This document shows, piece after piece, positions 17,578-27,047 of a stretch of 64,000 nucleotides of DNA. The notes beneath the pieces are model-generated. The model had not been told where the DNA came from and made no database searches. It worked only from the letters and a program-made list of their open reading frames with translations. Origin of the DNA: Psychroflexus planctonicus. GTDB taxonomy: Bacteria; Bacteroidota; Bacteroidia; Flavobacteriales; Flavobacteriaceae. The position numbers and the translations under genes were made by a program. The stretch is from contig NZ_BMGM01000007.1 in NCBI RefSeq assembly GCF_014640195.1, forward strand, positions 124,001 through 188,000. Reading direction: 5' to 3'. Numbering within the stretch: the stretch's first letter is position 1; each line of letters begins with the position of its first letter.

Positions 17578-19409
17578 AAGGGAAGATTTATAATAATGGT
17601 GGTTCCTTTGTTTTTTTCAGATTCAATAACCAATTTACCGTCTAATAAAGCAACGCGTTTATCGATACTGCTCAGTCCCATTCCGGGATTGTTTTTTGTA
17701 ACTTGACTTGGGTTAAATCCAACTCCATTGTCTTCAACCATAATATTGATGTGGTTTTCATGCGAAGTAAGATGAATGTCAATTTCAGAAGCTTGACCGT
17801 GTTTTATCGCGTTGGTCATGAGTTCCTGAAGAATTCTGAATAAAGTGAGTTCTACTGAATTTTCCAAACGTTGGTTAAAGTCAAAATCATATACATTAAT
17901 TTGCAATTGGTGGTTGGTTGAAGCTTTTGCAGCCATGTTTTTCAAAGCTATACTCAATCCTTGTTTAGCTAAAACACCTGCATTTTTAGCATGCGCAATG
18001 CTTCGTATTTTTTGGTAAGCTTCTTCTAAAAGCGAATTGGTTTTTTGGTAAAGTTCTGCTGATGTTTTCGGATTTTGCAAGGAGCCAAAATGCAGTTTTA
18101 TAGTGGCCATCAAACTGCCTAAATCGTCATGTAAATCGTTGGCAATGCGTAGGCGTTCTTTTTCTTGTCCTTCTACCAAAGCGTCAATCGATTTCAGTTC
18201 TTGTTCTTTTAATTGGTTAACGAGTTTTTGCGTATTGATTTCTTGTTGTTGCTTCACCAGTTTTTGTCTTCGTTTGAAGTTAGAAAAGCCCAACACCAAA
18301 ATAATTCCACCTAAAAAAATACTGCCTCCCAAACCATAGGCTATATTTCGGTTTTGAATTCGTTTGGCTTCAATTTCTAGATTGTCTGCCCGCAGTTTTT
18401 CGTTGTTGTATTTTTCTTCAATATTGGCAATGTTGGAGTTTTGTTCCTTTTGGTTGATGAGTTGGTTAATTGAATCGTATTTATATAAATAATCGTATGC
18501 ATTTTCCCAATCGCCTTTATAGTAAAAGTTTGCATCCATATTCGAAAATAAAATGCGTTTGCTTTTTCGATTAAAATCTTCTAAATCCATCAATTCAGCT
18601 TTACGGTAAAAATTCAAAGCTTCATCGTATTTCTTTAAATCCCTGTAGGCATTGCCAATATTGTTATACAAAGCAAATAATTCGTTTTCTCTTTTATTTT
18701 CAGTTTTATCTAAATCGTATAATCGTAGTGCTTCTTTAAAATAAACAATAGCCGAGTCATTCTTTTTATAATCAACGTTGTATAACGAACCAATGTTAAT
18801 ATTAAATCTATACATGGATTGAATACTGTCTAATTCTACTGCTAAAGCTTTGCCTTTAAAAAAATAGGTTTTGGCAGAATCGGACTCGTCTTTTTTGTAA
18901 AAATCAACGCCTTTATGGTTATAGTAGCGCATCAACCATTTTTTAGAATTGGTCTCTTCGGCATATTGCTTAATTTCGTTTAAATAAAATGATTTATCAA
19001 TTTCCAATCCTTGCTGACTGCTCAAGAGATCATAAATACTTGAGTTAATTTGTGCAACTTGTTCTAAATTATTCTCATTAAAGTAAATATCCTTTGCTGT
19101 TTTATAATAATCCAAAGCCTTGTCTTCTTGGTTTAATTTTTCAAAAGCTTTCGCATAAATGGAATATAAATTAGCTAAGGAAGGGTTTGGTAAATCATCA
19201 AATTGAGCTTTATCAATTTGCACAATAGAATCGTAGTTTTTTTGCTGATATAGCTTTTCAAATTCAGCATAAGAAACACGAGGAATTACTTGACCAAAGC
19301 CACTAAAGGCAAAAGCCAAAAAACCAAAGACACAATATGTAATTGTCTTAACCACCAATAATGATATCGCCGTTTTTGCTGTTCGGTTTAAGAACTTTAC
19401 GTATTGCAT
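17574..19409 (-). CDS. TPR-containing sensor histidine kinase (HisKA_3 type)
   Basis: A 611-residue membrane kinase. An N-terminal signal peptide is followed by periplasmic tetratricopeptide repeats (about 40-330, e.g. LYNNIGNAYRDLKKYDEALN), one transmembrane helix (about 352-375, GLGGSIFLGGIILVLGF), a dimerisation domain with the phospho-acceptor His in NDLHDDLGSLMATIK, and a HATPase domain with ELMTNAIKHG, VEDNGVGF and GMGLSSI. It partners the NarL-type regulator by a 4-base overlap. The ATG at 19409 makes a 62-base overlap with the preceding lipoprotein gene. TTG 19358 or GTG 19355 would also leave an intact signal peptide, so the start is uncertain. Confidence 0.9.
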   Translation of the reverse strand: MQYVKFLNRTAKTAISLLVVKTITYCVFGFLAFAFSGFGQVIPRVSYAEFEKLYQQKNYDSIVQIDKAQFDDLPNPSLANLYSIYAKAFEKLNQEDKALDYYKTAKDIYFNENNLEQVAQINSSIYDLLSSQQGLEIDKSFYLNEIKQYAEETNSKKWLMRYYNHKGVDFYKKDESDSAKTYFFKGKALAVELDSIQSMYRFNINIGSLYNVDYKKNDSAIVYFKEALRLYDLDKTENKRENELFALYNNIGNAYRDLKKYDEALNFYRKAELMDLEDFNRKSKRILFSNMDANFYYKGDWENAYDYLYKYDSINQLINQKEQNSNIANIEEKYNNEKLRADNLEIEAKRIQNRNIAYGLGGSIFLGGIILVLGFSNFKRRQKLVKQQQEINTQKLVNQLKEQELKSIDALVEGQEKERLRIANDLHDDLGSLMATIKLHFGSLQNPKTSAELYQKTNSLLEEAYQKIRSIAHAKNAGVLAKQGLSIALKNMAAKASTNHQLQINVYDFDFNQRLENSVELTLFRILQELMTNAIKHGQASEIDIHLTSHENHINIMVEDNGVGFNPSQVTKNNPGMGLSSIDKRVALLDGKLVIESEKNKGTTIIINLPL

Positions 19410-19965
19410 CCCAACAGCTTTTAGCTAAATAGTCGGTTCCGTCTTCTTCAATGCATTTTCTTAATGCATCCAATTCATTTTTTTCAATGGCTTGAGTTGA
19501 ATTGATGACAATTACTTTTAGTTTTTGGTGTTTTTGAAGTTTTGTAATATCAAGATTTAAGTCAGTTAATTTTTGTTCTACCGAAACTATATCTTTTATA
19601 ACTGAAGAATCAATGCTTGTAGAATCAGTCAAGCGAACAATTAAAGCATTGATGTCTTTCGATGAAATATCTTCTGATTGCATTATATTAAAATCTTTTG
19701 AAGAAACAGGAATGTGCAATTGAAGTAGATCTTCCTGTGTTGAAAAAGCACCCAAAGGCTGAAAAACTTCGTAATTTTTTTGAAACTCGTCTAAACTTTT
19801 AGTTTCAGTTGAAGCATTTTGTGCTTCTAGTTTGGCCTTAACTTCTTTTAATTCTTGTTGAAGTTGTTCAAGATCAGTATTGGTTTGTGTTGTATTGTTG
19901 CAACTGAGCAAAACCAATATAAAACTCAAGTATGCAACCAACATTTTAGTTTTCGAATTTGCCAT
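19348..19965 (-). CDS. Coiled-coil lipoprotein upstream of the TPR kinase
   Basis: A 205-residue lipoprotein with lipobox ending VLLSC, then a coiled coil (LEQLQQELKEVKAKLEAQ, about 33-52) and an unfamiliar globular C-terminal part with two Cys (RKCIEEDG, KSCWDAI). The gene overlaps the kinase gene and is the first of a lipoprotein-kinase-regulator operon. A role as a periplasmic sensor or accessory to the TPR domain is inferred only from position. A near-consensus TACCTTTA lies at 19983-19990 upstream. Confidence 0.75.
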   Translation of the reverse strand: MANSKTKMLVAYLSFILVLLSCNNTTQTNTDLEQLQQELKEVKAKLEAQNASTETKSLDEFQKNYEVFQPLGAFSTQEDLLQLHIPVSSKDFNIMQSEDISSKDINALIVRLTDSTSIDSSVIKDIVSVEQKLTDLNLDITKLQKHQKLKVIVINSTQAIEKNELDALRKCIEEDGTDYLAKSCWDAIRKVLKPNSKNGDIIIGG

Positions 19966-20178
19966 GATTTCTGTTTTAAGATTAAAGGTAAATATTTTTT
20001 TTAATATAAGGTTTTGATTATCAGGTTTTCATATTGAAACAAAAGATTATTAACTAATGAAATCCAACATTCCATTAAAAAACACCACTCCATCTTTTAA
20101 ACTGAAGTGGTATTTTTCAGGCTAACTGCTATGGTAATTTTATTTTATGCATTAGGTTTTACCAAACCTAACTACTCA

Positions 20179-20237
20179 TGCAAGTAACCCAAAAATAACA
20201 CGCCTGTAAATACCTTATATTGGGTATTTTTAAGCTA
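20179..20237. repeat. Dispersed hairpin repeat, copy B
   Basis: GCAAGTAACCCAAAAATAAC ... AATACC TTATATTG GGTATTT. It aligns along about 55 bases with the sequence split by the IS at 12869-13905. The AATACC/GGTATT arms form a hairpin in both copies. Confidence 0.65.
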
Positions 20238-20459
20238 AACAACAATTGGTAAATAAGTTAGCTGAAAAAATAATATCAACTTGAATATCAAAAGTCGTTA
20301 AGAGCAGAATTGGTTTTCATAATTTATAGTGCTAGGTAATTTGAATCATTCCGATTCCGAAGGCTCGAGAATGGAGAAGTGATGAACTAACCTGAGTTCG
20401 ATCTATATATCATTGTATTTCAATTAATTAACCTATATACAATACTATTTCGACATAAT

Positions 20460-20540
20460 AACACCCCTATAATCCCCTCCAGGGGATATTTTCACTACAA
20501 GTATCCTACCTTGAGAGATGACTAAAGAGAGTGTGTATTG
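20460..20540. repeat. CACCCC-type palindromic element, decayed copy
   Basis: Begins AACACCCCTATAATCCCC with the inner palindrome ATCCCCTCCAGGGGAT, then a degenerate second hairpin and GAGAGTGTGTATT at the end. It corresponds along its length to the better preserved element at 31282-31358. Confidence 0.6.
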
Positions 20541-20611
20541 ATTTTCAATACTTTATCATTTTTTTAATCAAATTCAGGTAACTAGGAAATAAAGAGAAAA
20601 TAAATGAGCTG

Positions 20612-20635
20612 TATAGCGATACCTGAAGCGCTATA
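20612..20635 (-). terminator. Possible terminator hairpin after the AstE-like gene
   Basis: TATAGCG and CGCTATA pair perfectly around a 10-base loop, seven bases past the stop codon of the 20643-21818 gene. There is no immediate T run, so it may be a pause or processing site instead. Confidence 0.35.
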
Positions 20636-20642
20636 GACGCAC

Positions 20643-21818
20643 TTAAGAAGTGCGCTCAACATCTTGATAAGGACTCTTAAACGAATGTAATTTTGGAAGT
20701 GCGTTTAGTTTTTGCTCTTGTTTGGTATAGCATATATTTTGATAGTCTAACTCCAAGCTTTTGCGATAACCCAAAGCAAACAAGAAGCGTTTGGGAATAA
20801 ATTTTTCGATGGCCTTAGGAATGCTAATCGTGTAAAAGTTAATTTTTTTAATTCCCGGTAAAATTGTCAATATATTCTCGAAATGAAGATTCCTTAAAAT
20901 CCGAGCTACTTTTAGTTTAAAACGATTGATTTGTTGCACGTAAAAAAAGCCATCTTCTCCTTTTCTTTGGTACAAGGGCATAAATATTTGAAATCCTTTG
21001 GGTGCATAAATGCCTTCATCATTTAACCGAGCAATGCGTTCTCCTTTTTTTAGCTTTTGAAAATTTACATAATTACCACACATTTCAAATTGATCTTGTG
21101 GTTTTAAGTCTTGTCTAAAAACCATTTCAAAATAATGCGCTTTTTTGGCTTTAAAAAAGCTTTTAGAAATGCCTATTTTAATTAAATTTTCAGAAGTTAC
21201 AATTCCGGTGTGATACAAGGTTTTATAACAGAATTTTTTAATTTCTTCAACCGAGTTTTCGGCATAATGCTCGCCACCTTCAAAAGCAAGCGATACATGT
21301 CCTAAGTCATTTAAAAGATTCAATAAAGCACCTTCAATAAAGCTTTCTACATTAAAAATTACGGGATAACCTAAATCGCTAACAAATGCTCTATTGTTTA
21401 AAGCATCATTCATAACAATAAAGGGTTTTGTTGGTCCAGATGTGGTATGCAAATCTATACAGTAAACCTGCGATTGAGCTTGCTTTAGAATATCGTAAAT
21501 TGTTTTGTACATAGCGGTTAACTCAGCGTATTCGCTTACCTTGTTTTCGCGGGTTGCTTCTGCAAAATGAGATGTTGTCCAAATGCGGTTTAAATCTTTG
21601 TCTATAAACCTGTTTTCTTGCAGGTAAGCTTCTTGATTTCCAAAAACAGCATACAAGTTTCCCTGTATTAAATCTGAATGTTTTTCTATTTTTTCAAAAA
21701 AAGATTGCAGTGCTAAATAACCTGCTCTTTCGTTACCATGAACGCAACAAAAATAAATAATGGTGGGTAATTTGGAATCTTTATATACTGAAGCTATTAA
21801 GCGCTCGGGTTTATGCAT
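20643..21818 (-). CDS. AstE/aspartoacylase-like zinc amidohydrolase (M14-related)
   Basis: A 391-residue protein of the succinylglutamate desuccinylase/aspartoacylase family, zinc hydrolases that cut acyl-amino-acid amide bonds. Visible motifs: CCVHGNERAG (zinc His and Glu), DKDLNRIW (substrate-binding Arg), CIDLHTTSGPT (zinc His) and LAFEGGEHY (general-base Glu). The C-terminal 130 residues are an extra domain. Its start overlaps the end of the GCS2-CBS gene by eight bases, so the two are coupled. The substrate is unknown. A gamma-glutamyl or similar amide made by the partner is a reasonable guess but not shown. Confidence 0.8.
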   Translation of the reverse strand: MHKPERLIASVYKDSKLPTIIYFCCVHGNERAGYLALQSFFEKIEKHSDLIQGNLYAVFGNQEAYLQENRFIDKDLNRIWTTSHFAEATRENKVSEYAELTAMYKTIYDILKQAQSQVYCIDLHTTSGPTKPFIVMNDALNNRAFVSDLGYPVIFNVESFIEGALLNLLNDLGHVSLAFEGGEHYAENSVEEIKKFCYKTLYHTGIVTSENLIKIGISKSFFKAKKAHYFEMVFRQDLKPQDQFEMCGNYVNFQKLKKGERIARLNDEGIYAPKGFQIFMPLYQRKGEDGFFYVQQINRFKLKVARILRNLHFENILTILPGIKKINFYTISIPKAIEKFIPKRFLFALGYRKSLELDYQNICYTKQEQKLNALPKLHSFKSPYQDVERTS

Positions 21819-23682
21819 CTATAGAAAATTGATTAAAATGATCTGAAGTTACAATTCCCACAAGTTTATCGTCTGCAAATACCGGCAAAATGGAAAGTTG
21901 ATGCGTATTCATTAACTCTTTGGCTTCGATGAGCTCTACATCAGGACTAACTTTTATAACATTAGACTGCATAATGCTTTTAACCGATTTAGATTGATTA
22001 CTGCTCGATGAAACAAAATTCAAATCGCGCAAATTTACAATTCCTGTAAGTTGATGCTCATTATTTTCTACTAAAATTTGTTGTACATTATTCCAATTCA
22101 TCAAATGTTTCAGGATAAGCACAGGGTCGTTTTCATGAACAACTACCAACTCATTTGTCATGACGTCCGAAACTATAAAGTCGGTAACATGGCAAGGCTT
22201 TTTATTAATATTGATGTTTCGCCATAAATGAGCAGGAATATCTTTCTTTTGATTGATAAGCATTTGCTGAGTTAAAAAATAAGCCGTTCTTCTTTTGGTG
22301 AAGTGTTTTTTTAGTCGGTTATAATTGGTGCTCATCCATTGTGAACCCGTTTTTCCTTTTTTCACCCTCAAGCGAACAATTTCTAAGTAAAATTGAATTT
22401 CTTCATCAGGAATACCACATTTTTTTAATCCTTGTTCTGCCATAGGAAACAATTCGTTTAGCAATAGCTTTTTGGCAGCAATTCTCTTTCCAAACCAATT
22501 AAATTGTGTATTTACTCCATGTTTTGCGGCTTTATAAAAATTTTGTCGAGCCGACTTAAAATTCATCATTTCGGGTAAATTTTTATATGCATCAGGCATT
22601 GCATTCATCAAACCTACCCAAAAAGCAACATTGGCTACTTCATCAACAAGTGTTGGCCCTGTGGGAATGTAGCGGTTTTCTATGCGCAAGTGTGGTTTCC
22701 CTTCACTTACTCCATAACACAATCTATTCCATTTGTAAATATTCCCATTGTGCATGGCCAATGCTTTCAATTTGGGCGGCTTCCCTTCGTTTAAAGCTTG
22801 AGAAGACTCTTCATCTACATCGGCTGTAATTAATAATGGATAATGCGAAATATCATCTTTAAAAATTTCAGAAACACACTCTTTTACCCAATCGTTTCCA
22901 AAAGTTACTCTGGGACGTTGCTCTCTCAATAAATAAAGAGAATTTCTAGAATCTACGGTTTGTTGAAACAAGGCAATCCGGGTTTCGGACCACAGTTCTC
23001 TCCCTAATAATAAAGATGAATTGGTACAAGCGGCTAGAACAGGTGCTGAAATCATCTGCGCCCAATTGTACTTTTCTTTAAATTCGCCCGGCTTCAATTG
23101 CAAATGAATCTGAAAACTGGTATTGCAACTTTCTGCAAGAATTGAATCGAGTTTCATAATTAACTCATCTACTCCCGAAATACGTATTTCAAAAGCATCT
23201 TCTTTTCCTTGTTTTAAAATATCGTTCAAAATTTTATAACGTTGGTAGGGCGTAATATTTTCAATATTAAAATCTGAACGCTCAATGGTAGGTAAAATTC
23301 CTGCTAAAGGGAAATGTACATCAAAGTCTTTAGATTTTTCTTCTAAATAATTTAAATGTGATTTTAAACGCTTGTGCATTTCTTTAAAAACACCCGCTTT
23401 TAGTGCCAAAGGCTCTAAATTTATTTCTAAGTTAAACTGAGATAATTCTGTAGTAAACAAATCACTTTCAAGCTTTTTTAAAATATCTAGCGATTTGCAT
23501 GTGGGTTTCATTTTGTGATCTACAATTGCTAATTCTTGCTCTGCTCCTATTCGTATTTCATCCTTAGGAAACAACTCGTTTTTGAGCATATAATCTAAGG
23601 TTTCAATATCTTTTAAAAGATGGTAAGTAAAGGCTTTTCTAGCTTTTACATCTACCGTTGTGTTTATGCTTTTTCCAGACAT
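21811..23682 (-). CDS. Glutamate-cysteine ligase-like (GCS2) protein fused to a CBS-domain pair
   Basis: A 623-residue fusion. Residues about 38-400 match the carboxylate-amine ligase family GCS2 (YbdK-like): IGAEQELAIVD (metal and ATP-binding Glu), LSQFNLEINLEP, a TSFQIHLQL segment and RENQ-type features such as LRIENRYIPTGP. Residues about 500-623 are two CBS domains (VSDVMTNELVVVHENDP and VKSIMQSNVIKVSPDVEL), which usually sense adenosine nucleotides. True glutamate-cysteine ligase activity is not assured in this family. It is the first gene of a two-gene operon with the AstE-like hydrolase. Confidence 0.85.
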   Translation of the reverse strand: MSGKSINTTVDVKARKAFTYHLLKDIETLDYMLKNELFPKDEIRIGAEQELAIVDHKMKPTCKSLDILKKLESDLFTTELSQFNLEINLEPLALKAGVFKEMHKRLKSHLNYLEEKSKDFDVHFPLAGILPTIERSDFNIENITPYQRYKILNDILKQGKEDAFEIRISGVDELIMKLDSILAESCNTSFQIHLQLKPGEFKEKYNWAQMISAPVLAACTNSSLLLGRELWSETRIALFQQTVDSRNSLYLLREQRPRVTFGNDWVKECVSEIFKDDISHYPLLITADVDEESSQALNEGKPPKLKALAMHNGNIYKWNRLCYGVSEGKPHLRIENRYIPTGPTLVDEVANVAFWVGLMNAMPDAYKNLPEMMNFKSARQNFYKAAKHGVNTQFNWFGKRIAAKKLLLNELFPMAEQGLKKCGIPDEEIQFYLEIVRLRVKKGKTGSQWMSTNYNRLKKHFTKRRTAYFLTQQMLINQKKDIPAHLWRNININKKPCHVTDFIVSDVMTNELVVVHENDPVLILKHLMNWNNVQQILVENNEHQLTGIVNLRDLNFVSSSSNQSKSVKSIMQSNVIKVSPDVELIEAKELMNTHQLSILPVFADDKLVGIVTSDHFNQFSIDA

Positions 23683-23976
23683 AATTGCTTATTAATAAAT
23701 ACACTAATTCAAAATAAGTGATTTATTAACAAATAACATATCATATTCTTGTTTTTATTTACAAAATATATCATTTTTAATATTTTAAAATACGCTTGTT
23801 AGCTTGAAAATTACTTATTCATTCGTTGTGTATTATGAGTTAAAATAGATAGTATAATGTCAGCCTGCCTGCCTGACTGTTCAATCAAACTTATTCGAAC
23901 CTCAGAAATTTTGTGATTTCATGTAATGAGAAGTGACAATTAAAACAAAAATTTTCATCTAAACTAAGCATCAGCT

Positions 23977-24068
23977 TCTTCCCTTCCATTTAGGGAAGGG
24001 TTAGGGTTGGGTGTAAACTAACATGCAAAAACACCCTTTGTCTCTCGGCATTTCCCTTAAGGGAAAAA
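23977..24068. repeat. CACCC-type palindromic element
   Basis: CTTCCCTTCCATTTAGGGAAG forms a hairpin, followed by GGGTTAGGGTTGGGTGT, then AAAACACCC and a second palindrome TTTCCCTTAAGGGAAA. The composition (two purine/pyrimidine hairpins plus GGGTGT/ACACCC arms) matches the elements at 20460 and 31282. Confidence 0.6.
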
Positions 24069-24291
24069 TTTCAATCAAACTTTTTCATTAATAGTAAAAG
24101 CAGTAAAGCTATTTGAAAGTAGCTAAAAAAACAAATTACATAAAGATGTCCTTTGTAGTGATTTTAAATTTTGAAACTAATTAAAATGGTAATAAACTCT
24201 AGATTTTATGCATTTAGGAATTTATTTAAGCGGACTAAACTTCAGCATCACTTAAATCTATTCTAAATAAGTGCAAAATGATAGTTTGTGC

Positions 24292-24322
24292 TTGTATTTG
24301 ACTTCCATCCGCTGTATTTTTG
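24292..24322 (+). promoter_or_regulatory. Promoter of the sdhCAB operon
   Basis: TTG (24292-24294) is followed after 20 bases by TATTTTTG (24315-24322), close to TTG-N19-TAnnTTTG. The predicted leader is about 20 bases to the ATG at 24347. TTCTAAATAA lies at 24261-24270, upstream of the -33 element. Confidence 0.65.
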
Positions 24323-24346
24323 GTGAAATTTTTAAAAAAATTATTC

Positions 24347-25024
24347 ATGGGAGGAATTAAATCTTCTATTGCTCGAAAAGTTGCTATGGCTTTATCCGGA
24401 TTGTTTCTGGTTTTGTTTTTAGCGCAACACTTCACCATCAACTTTACATCGGTGGTTAGTCCAGATACCTTTAATGAAATTTCCCAGTTCATGGGAACGA
24501 ACTTTCTTGTTCAGGCAGTACTTCAGCCTATTCTTATTTTTGGAGTAATTTTCCATTTTGTAATGGGTTTTATTTTAGAAGCTAGAAACCGAAGCGCTCG
24601 AAGCATAGGTTATGCCAAATTTGATGGCAATGCCAATTCGCCTTGGGTTTCCAGAAACATGTTGATTTCTGGAATTGTAGTACTTGCCTTTTTAGGTTTA
24701 CACTTCTACGATTTCTGGGTACACGAAATGCAAGTTAAATACCTTCAAGGAGATATGAGCGGTTTAAATGAAGCTGGAGAGTTTCGCTATTACGAAGAAA
24801 CCGTAGCTAAATTTGCAGGTCAACCCATTCGCGTAGCTATTTATGTATTTTCATTCATCTTTTTGATGTTACACTTATTGCATGGTTTTGCTTCCTCATT
24901 TCAAACCATGGGAGTTAATAATAAGTACTCTAAAGGAATTAGGACTTTTACCAAAGCTTTTGCAATTGTAATACCAATGGGCTTTGTGTTTATTGCTATC
25001 TTCCATTATCTTAATAATTTATAA
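24347..25024 (+). CDS. sdhC: Succinate dehydrogenase cytochrome b subunit
   Basis: Membrane anchor of complex II, carrying haem b and reducing menaquinone. The 225-residue protein has five hydrophobic helices and His residues in helices (FLAQHFTINF, FHFVMGF, GLHFYDFWVHE, LHLLHGFAS), the di-haem cytochrome b558-type single-subunit anchor seen in Bacteroidetes. The start is the ATG at 24347 (MGGIKSSIARK). An upstream in-frame TTG at 24320 overlaps the -7 element and is rejected. It is first of three co-directional genes, 9 bases before sdhA. Confidence 0.93.
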   Translation: MGGIKSSIARKVAMALSGLFLVLFLAQHFTINFTSVVSPDTFNEISQFMGTNFLVQAVLQPILIFGVIFHFVMGFILEARNRSARSIGYAKFDGNANSPWVSRNMLISGIVVLAFLGLHFYDFWVHEMQVKYLQGDMSGLNEAGEFRYYEETVAKFAGQPIRVAIYVFSFIFLMLHLLHGFASSFQTMGVNNKYSKGIRTFTKAFAIVIPMGFVFIAIFHYLNNL

Positions 25025-25033
25025 TTAAGTATT

Positions 25034-27037
25034 ATGTCAATATTAGATTCAAAAATACCAAGTGGTCCAATTGCAGATAAATGGACTAAACATAAAAATG
25101 AAATTAATCTTGTAAACCCAGCCAATAAACGAAATATCGATGTTATTGTGGTGGGAACAGGTTTGGCAGGAGCTTCTGCTGCTGCTACCTTAGCCGAATT
25201 AGGCTACAATGTAAAAACATTTTGTTTTCAAGATTCACCACGACGTGCGCACTCTATTGCAGCACAAGGTGGAATAAACGCTTCTAAAAATTATCAAGGC
25301 GATGGCGATTCAGATTACCGTCTTTTTTACGATACCGTAAAAGGTGGAGATTATCGTTCTCGTGAAGCTAACGTATATCGTTTAGCTGAAGTTTCTGGAA
25401 ACATCATCGACCAATGTGTTGCACAAGGTGTTCCTTTTGCTAGAGAATACGGTGGATTACTGGATAATCGTTCGTTTGGTGGAGTATTGGTCTCAAGAAC
25501 TTTTTACGCCAAAGGACAAACAGGACAACAACTTTTATTGGGTGCTTATTCAGCGATGAACCGCCAAATCAATCGGGGTAAAATTCAATCTTTTACACGC
25601 CATGAAATGATGGACATTGTAAAAGTAGATGGAAAAGCCCGTGGAATTATCGCTAGAAACTTAGTAACTGGCGAAATTGAACGCCATTCTGCTCACGCTG
25701 TAGTTTTGGCTTCTGGGGGTTACGGAAACGTATTTTTCTTATCGACTAACGCGATGGGAAGTAACGTAACTGCCGCTTGGAAAGCACACAAGAAAGGAGC
25801 TTTCTTTGCCAATCCTTGTTACACGCAAATTCACCCAACTTGTATTCCCGTTTCTGGAGATTTGCAAGCGAAGTTGACCTTGATGTCAGAATCGCTTAGA
25901 AATGATGGTCGAATTTGGGTACCGGCTAAAAAAGAAGATGCAGAAGCCATACAAGCCGGTAAATTGAAGCCAACGCAAATTAAAGAAGAAGATAGAGATT
26001 ACTACTTAGAAAGAAGATATCCTGCTTTCGGAAACCTAGTGCCACGTGATGTAGCTTCTAGAGCTGCAAAAGAACGCTGTGATGCTGGTTTTGGCGTAAA
26101 CAAAACAGGTCAGGCAGTGTACTTAGATTTTTCTAGTGCGATAGAACGCTACGGAAAAGAAAAAGCATTTAGCTCTGGCAAAAAAGATGCTTCAAAAGAA
26201 GAAATCATCAAATTGGGTAAAGAAGTAGTGGAATCTAAATACGGTAACTTATTCGATATGTACGAAAAAATCACCGACCAGAATCCTTATGAAACGCCAA
26301 TGATGATTTTTCCTGCGGTGCATTATACCATGGGTGGACTTTGGGTAGATTACAATTTAATGACTACCATTCCGGGTTGTTATGCAACTGGAGAAGCCAA
26401 CTTTTCCGATCACGGTGCTAACCGACTTGGTGCATCGGCTTTAATGCAAGGTTTGGCTGATGGTTATTTCGTTTTACCATATACTATTGGTGATTATCTT
26501 TCAGATGATATTCAGACAGGAAAAATCCCGACCGATTCAAAAGAATTTGATGAAGCCGAAAAAGAAGTTCGCGACTTCTTAGATAGACTGATGAACGTAA
26601 AAGGGGAAAAACCTGTTGACTACTTCCACAGAAAATTAGGTTTAATTATGTGGAACAAATGCGGAATGTCTCGTAATGAAAAAGAATTAAAAGAAGCAAT
26701 TGAAGAAATTGCTCAACTACGTGAAGAATTTTACAGCAATGTACGTATTCCGGGCAAAGCCGAAGGAAGAAATGCAGAGCTAGAAAAAGCAGGAAGAGTT
26801 GCCGATTTCTTAGAATTAGGAGAGCTTTTCGCAAAAGATGCTTTAGATAGAAACGAATCTTGTGGCGGTCACTTTAGAGAAGAGTACCAAACTCCAGAAG
26901 GAGAAGCCTTAAGAGATGATGAAAACTACCGTTATGTTTCTGCTTGGGAATACAAAGGTGAACCCAAAGATGCAGTTTTGCATAAGGAAGAATTGATTTT
27001 CGAAAATATTGAATTGAAAACTAGAAGCTACAAATAA
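25034..27037 (+). CDS. sdhA: Succinate dehydrogenase/fumarate reductase flavoprotein subunit
   Basis: Catalytic FAD subunit that oxidises succinate to fumarate in the TCA cycle. The 667-residue protein has the dinucleotide-binding [20 protein letters not shown], the covalent-flavin motif around [14 protein letters not shown], an active-site HPTCIP region, and [16 protein letters not shown] with the catalytic Arg. Length fits the B. fragilis-type (non-classical) enzyme. It lies between sdhC and sdhB with spacings of 9-10 bases. Confidence 0.96.
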   Translation: MSILDSKIPSGPIADKWTKHKNEINLVNPANKRNIDVIVVGTGLAGASAAATLAELGYNVKTFCFQDSPRRAHSIAAQGGINASKNYQGDGDSDYRLFYDTVKGGDYRSREANVYRLAEVSGNIIDQCVAQGVPFAREYGGLLDNRSFGGVLVSRTFYAKGQTGQQLLLGAYSAMNRQINRGKIQSFTRHEMMDIVKVDGKARGIIARNLVTGEIERHSAHAVVLASGGYGNVFFLSTNAMGSNVTAAWKAHKKGAFFANPCYTQIHPTCIPVSGDLQAKLTLMSESLRNDGRIWVPAKKEDAEAIQAGKLKPTQIKEEDRDYYLERRYPAFGNLVPRDVASRAAKERCDAGFGVNKTGQAVYLDFSSAIERYGKEKAFSSGKKDASKEEIIKLGKEVVESKYGNLFDMYEKITDQNPYETPMMIFPAVHYTMGGLWVDYNLMTTIPGCYATGEANFSDHGANRLGASALMQGLADGYFVLPYTIGDYLSDDIQTGKIPTDSKEFDEAEKEVRDFLDRLMNVKGEKPVDYFHRKLGLIMWNKCGMSRNEKELKEAIEEIAQLREEFYSNVRIPGKAEGRNAELEKAGRVADFLELGELFAKDALDRNESCGGHFREEYQTPEGEALRDDENYRYVSAWEYKGEPKDAVLHKEELIFENIELKTRSYK

Positions 27038-27047
27038 GTTTATAACT

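Larger units (their letters stand above)
19966..20642. other. 677-base intergenic region with degenerate repeats, no gene
   Basis: No convincing open reading frame. The region holds a weak hairpin (20085-20110), copy B of a dispersed hairpin repeat (20179-20237), a degenerate CATTCCGA...GAATGGA palindrome near 20345-20376, a decayed CACCCC element (20460-20540) and a perfect 7-bp stem TATAGCG/CGCTATA (20612-20635) just past the stop of the next gene. It looks like a repeat-accumulation site. Confidence 0.6.
23683..24346. other. Intergenic region upstream of sdhC with a CACCC-type element
   Basis: No gene is seen in about 660 bases. It holds a CACCC-type palindromic element (23977-24068) and the sdh promoter at its right end. 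The 23683-23976 part shows only A+T-rich sequence and a short CCTGCCTGCCTGACT microrepeat. Confidence 0.6.

Noticed and set aside
20085-20110. CCACT/AGTGG hairpin as a terminator
   Set aside because: The stem is five bases with a long loop, and the nearest minus-strand gene ends more than 500 bases away.
24320-24346. Upstream TTG start of sdhC
   Set aside because: It falls within the -7 element TATTTTTG; the ATG at 24347 matches the family N-terminus.
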